A stretch of 9,398 bases of DNA from assembly GCA_002308935.1 (NCBI GenBank), contig DBWN01000151.1:1-9398 (forward strand), given 5' to 3'. The notes under the pieces were generated by a model that saw only the letters and a list, made by a program, of their open reading frames with translations, was not told the DNA's origin and did not search any database. The translations under genes were made by a program, and so were the position numbers. Within the stretch, counting starts at the first letter, position 1. The number at the start of each line of letters is the position of its first letter. Source of the stretch: Bacteroidales bacterium UBA1237 (GTDB lineage Bacteria > Bacteroidota > Bacteroidia > Bacteroidales > UBA932). Shown here piece after piece: positions 7,438-9,398 of this stretch.

Positions 7438-8496
7438 CTATTGTTGTTGTACGGTTGAACCAACGCCTGACAGAGGGCTTCCTCCGCTGGCGAGTGAAGA
7501 TTCACCGTCCTTCACCACGTCCTTCTCCTCTCCGGCGGGAGCTATTATCGTCTCCTCTATGGTCTGGAAGGACTTGGTTATCTGCACACCTATCACTATT
7601 ATGAGCCACCCGAACCTCAACCACAGGAGGAAGAGAGGGATGGCGGCAATCGCACCATAAACGGAGTTCACCCTGAACACCAACACCTGGGTCTCGAGGT
7701 AGAGGTACTGAAGAAGGGTGAAAGCCACGCCCGCTATCATCGCCGCCCTCAAGGCATGCCTGTACTCCACTCTTGTCGTCGGTATGAACTTGTACATCGC
7801 CGATATTATCATGACGGTCGACGCTCCGAAGATCACCCATCCAAGCAGTGAACGTATCCCCTCCGAGAAGGCTTCCTTCTGGGGGAGGAAGATGTCCAGC
7901 ACGTTGGAATACACGACCGAACCGGCGAAAAAGGCCATTATGATGAACGGCGCGAGAACCATTATGGCGATGTCTATACTGTAGCTCTTGAGGACCTTAC
8001 GGTCTTTCTTGGGCTGAGGAACGCCCCATATGACGTTGAACACCTTCTCGATACGGTCCATCATCCAGATGACGAGCCAGACGAAAAGAAGGGCCGACAA
8101 AAGTCCGAACCCTCCTGAACGTGCAGTATGCAGTATGTTGTCGGCTGCGCCGATCACCATGTCGATTATCTGCTGGTTGTCGCTGAAATACTCGTACAGC
8201 ATACCGGTAAGGCTGTCCGAAAGACCGAGGCCTCCTGTAACGGCGAAACATACGGCTACGAAGGGCACCAGAGCCAGTGTGCAGAAATAACAAAGTGACA
8301 CTGACAGCATCCCAAGATTCTTCTCGTTCATTCCTTGGATAGCATCAAGTGTCACCATCAGGTCACGCACAAGCCTGGCTTTGGTACGTGAGAGCGCCTG
8401 GACGTTAAGGTCCCACACGTCCTCCTTGATGAAGTTGTTTACGATCTTCATCAGGGCCTTGAAGCGGAGGAATATGCGTGAAAACTTGTTCGCCAT
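7438..8496 (-). CDS. YihY/BrkB-family inner-membrane protein
   Basis: A 352-residue integral membrane protein of the YihY/virulence-factor BrkB family (formerly mis-labelled ribonuclease BN). About six hydrophobic segments are visible: 61-87, 128-148, 174-196, 216-234, 249-267 and 280-305. The last contains the family signature YGAIAAIPLFLLWL (280-293). An amphipathic, basic N-terminal region (1-60) precedes the first segment, and ALVPF at 75-79 corresponds to the conserved proline-containing turn of TM1. The C-terminal tail (about 318-352) is hydrophilic, Ser/Gly-rich and ends in QQQ, likely disordered. The molecular function of the family is not established, and transport or envelope roles have been proposed. 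The gene starts 21 bp after the ligA stop with a weak GAGAG element near the ATG, and ends 18 bp before rel, so it is probably translated from a shared message. Confidence 0.94.
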   Translation of the reverse strand: MANKFSRIFLRFKALMKIVNNFIKEDVWDLNVQALSRTKARLVRDLMVTLDAIQGMNEKNLGMLSVSLCYFCTLALVPFVAVCFAVTGGLGLSDSLTGMLYEYFSDNQQIIDMVIGAADNILHTARSGGFGLLSALLFVWLVIWMMDRIEKVFNVIWGVPQPKKDRKVLKSYSIDIAIMVLAPFIIMAFFAGSVVYSNVLDIFLPQKEAFSEGIRSLLGWVIFGASTVMIISAMYKFIPTTRVEYRHALRAAMIAGVAFTLLQYLYLETQVLVFRVNSVYGAIAAIPLFLLWLRFGWLIIVIGVQITKSFQTIEETIIAPAGEEKDVVKDGESSLASGGSPLSGVGSTVQQQ

Positions 8497-8517
8497 GGTC
8501 TCTCAGTTTACTTCTTG

Positions 8518-9398
8518 TCAATTGAAAAGTCCCGGAAAAAGCGTAGGTTCACCTTCATCCTCCGGGGAGGGTTTGTCCTCCATGGCCGGAGAGAAAAGGT
8601 CTTTCTCCTCTTCTTTCTCAATATGGGCGGGAGCGCTCATATTGGGAAGCATAGCGTAGAGTTCCTCTTCTGAGATCACCTTGACACCTAGTTCGGCGGC
8701 TTTCTTGAGTTTCTCAGGTCCGCTCTTCTCGCCGGAAACGAGGAAGGAAGTCTTCCCGCTCACTGAAGAGGAGCATTTTCCTCCGTTGGAGGTTATCGTC
8801 TTCTTGAGGTCGTCCCTCGAGACTGAGAAGTTTCCGGAAACCACGAAAGTGAGTCCGGCGAGGGCGTCGGAAGCGGCTTCCTCCTTCTTCATGGAGAAGT
8901 TGAGCCCCGAGGCTTTCAGCCTCTGGATCTCCACCTGGTGTTCAGGTTTACGGAAGAACTCGTATATGCTCTTCGCTATGACGTCACCCACGTCAGGGAC
9001 GCTGAGGAGTTCCTCCTCGGAAGCGGCCATGATCGCGTCTATGTCCCCGAAATGCTCCGCCACGGCCTTGGCCGTAGTCTCACCGACGTAACGTATTCCG
9101 ATGGCGAAAAGGACATGGTCGAAGGATACCGCCTTGGATGCGACTATGCTCTCAAGGAACCTCTGTGCTGAGCGGTCCTTCCAGCCTTCCAGCTGGAGAA
9201 GATCCGCTTTCCTCAAGTCATAGAGGTCTGCAGGAGTCCTCACGAGATCAAGGTCATAAAGCTGGTCAGCTGTGGCGTCACCGGCCAGGATGTTCATCGC
9301 CTTCCTTCCCATGAAGTGGACCAGACGTCCCTTTATCTGGGTAGCGCATCCGTCCTGGTTTGGACAGAAGTACTTGGCTTCGCCTTCAGGCTTCACTA
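8518..9398 (-). CDS. ligA: NAD+-dependent DNA ligase LigA (partial, C-terminal part)
   Basis: The gene enters from the right edge, and only its last 292 residues or so are visible. LigA seals nicks in duplex DNA, using NAD+ to adenylate itself, in replication and repair. The adenylation and OB-fold domains lie outside the window. Visible here, numbered from the first full codon: the last two cysteines of the zinc finger (C11 and C17 in YFCPNQDGCATQIKGR), the helix-hairpin-helix region (about 30-150, with FAIGIRYVGETTA at 97-109 and VPDVGDVIA at 133-141), and a BRCT domain (about 176-251, LTFVVSGNFSVSRDDLK, GEKSGPEKLKKA). After BRCT comes an acidic tail of about 40 residues ending TLFPGLFN. 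The GTG at 9394-9396 is an internal valine codon, not a start, because the upstream frame stays open and the zinc-finger sequence is already under way. Confidence 0.97.
   Translation of the reverse strand, partial: VKPEGEAKYFCPNQDGCATQIKGRLVHFMGRKAMNILAGDATADQLYDLDLVRTPADLYDLRKADLLQLEGWKDRSAQRFLESIVASKAVSFDHVLFAIGIRYVGETTAKAVAEHFGDIDAIMAASEEELLSVPDVGDVIAKSIYEFFRKPEHQVEIQRLKASGLNFSMKKEEAASDALAGLTFVVSGNFSVSRDDLKKTITSNGGKCSSSVSGKTSFLVSGEKSGPEKLKKAAELGVKVISEEELYAMLPNMSAPAHIEKEEEKDLFSPAMEDKPSPEDEGEPTLFPGLFN

Noticed and set aside
9394..9396. GTG as a start codon for a short ligase-like protein
   Set aside because: The sequence here is in the middle of the LigA zinc finger and the frame remains open to the window edge, so this is an internal valine of a gene cut by the edge.

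Overview
The window is a dense protein-coding stretch from what looks like a member of the Bacteroidales (phylum Bacteroidota). The evidence is four-fold: an IspG of the long, plant-like lineage; a Rel protein with the Bacteroidetes-style KTPYSIWNKM synthetase signature; a lipoprotein with a TTPPSGGKKDTIPP mature start followed by a bacterial Ig-like domain; and mostly Shine-Dalgarno-poor starts. No genus is claimed.

All seven genes lie on the minus strand, so transcription runs from the right edge to the left edge. In that order they are: the 3' part of ligA (NAD+-dependent DNA ligase, cut by the right edge); a YihY/BrkB-family inner-membrane protein; rel (bifunctional (p)ppGpp synthetase/hydrolase); an Ig-like-domain lipoprotein; an outer-membrane beta-barrel protein; ispG (MEP isoprenoid pathway); and a secreted alpha/beta hydrolase cut by the left edge. 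Gaps are short (7 to about 61 bp) and no convincing intrinsic terminator or promoter was seen between them, so part or all may be one operon. No gene-free stretch reaches 300 bases, and no tRNA, rRNA, CRISPR array, insertion sequence or phage gene was seen.

The genes do not form one pathway. They mix housekeeping functions (DNA ligation, stringent response, isoprenoid precursor synthesis) with envelope proteins (YihY, lipoprotein, beta-barrel, exported hydrolase). The lipoprotein and beta-barrel genes are 7 bp apart and are the best candidates for a functional pair.

I did not find a new defence, mobile or biosynthetic system. The points most worth checking are: an IspG whose central inserted domain appears heavily shortened while the Fe-S ligands are kept; a short palindromic element between rel and the lipoprotein gene that resembles a dispersed intergenic repeat; an acidic LigA tail ending in a hydrophobic motif; and an alanine-rich linker in Rel.
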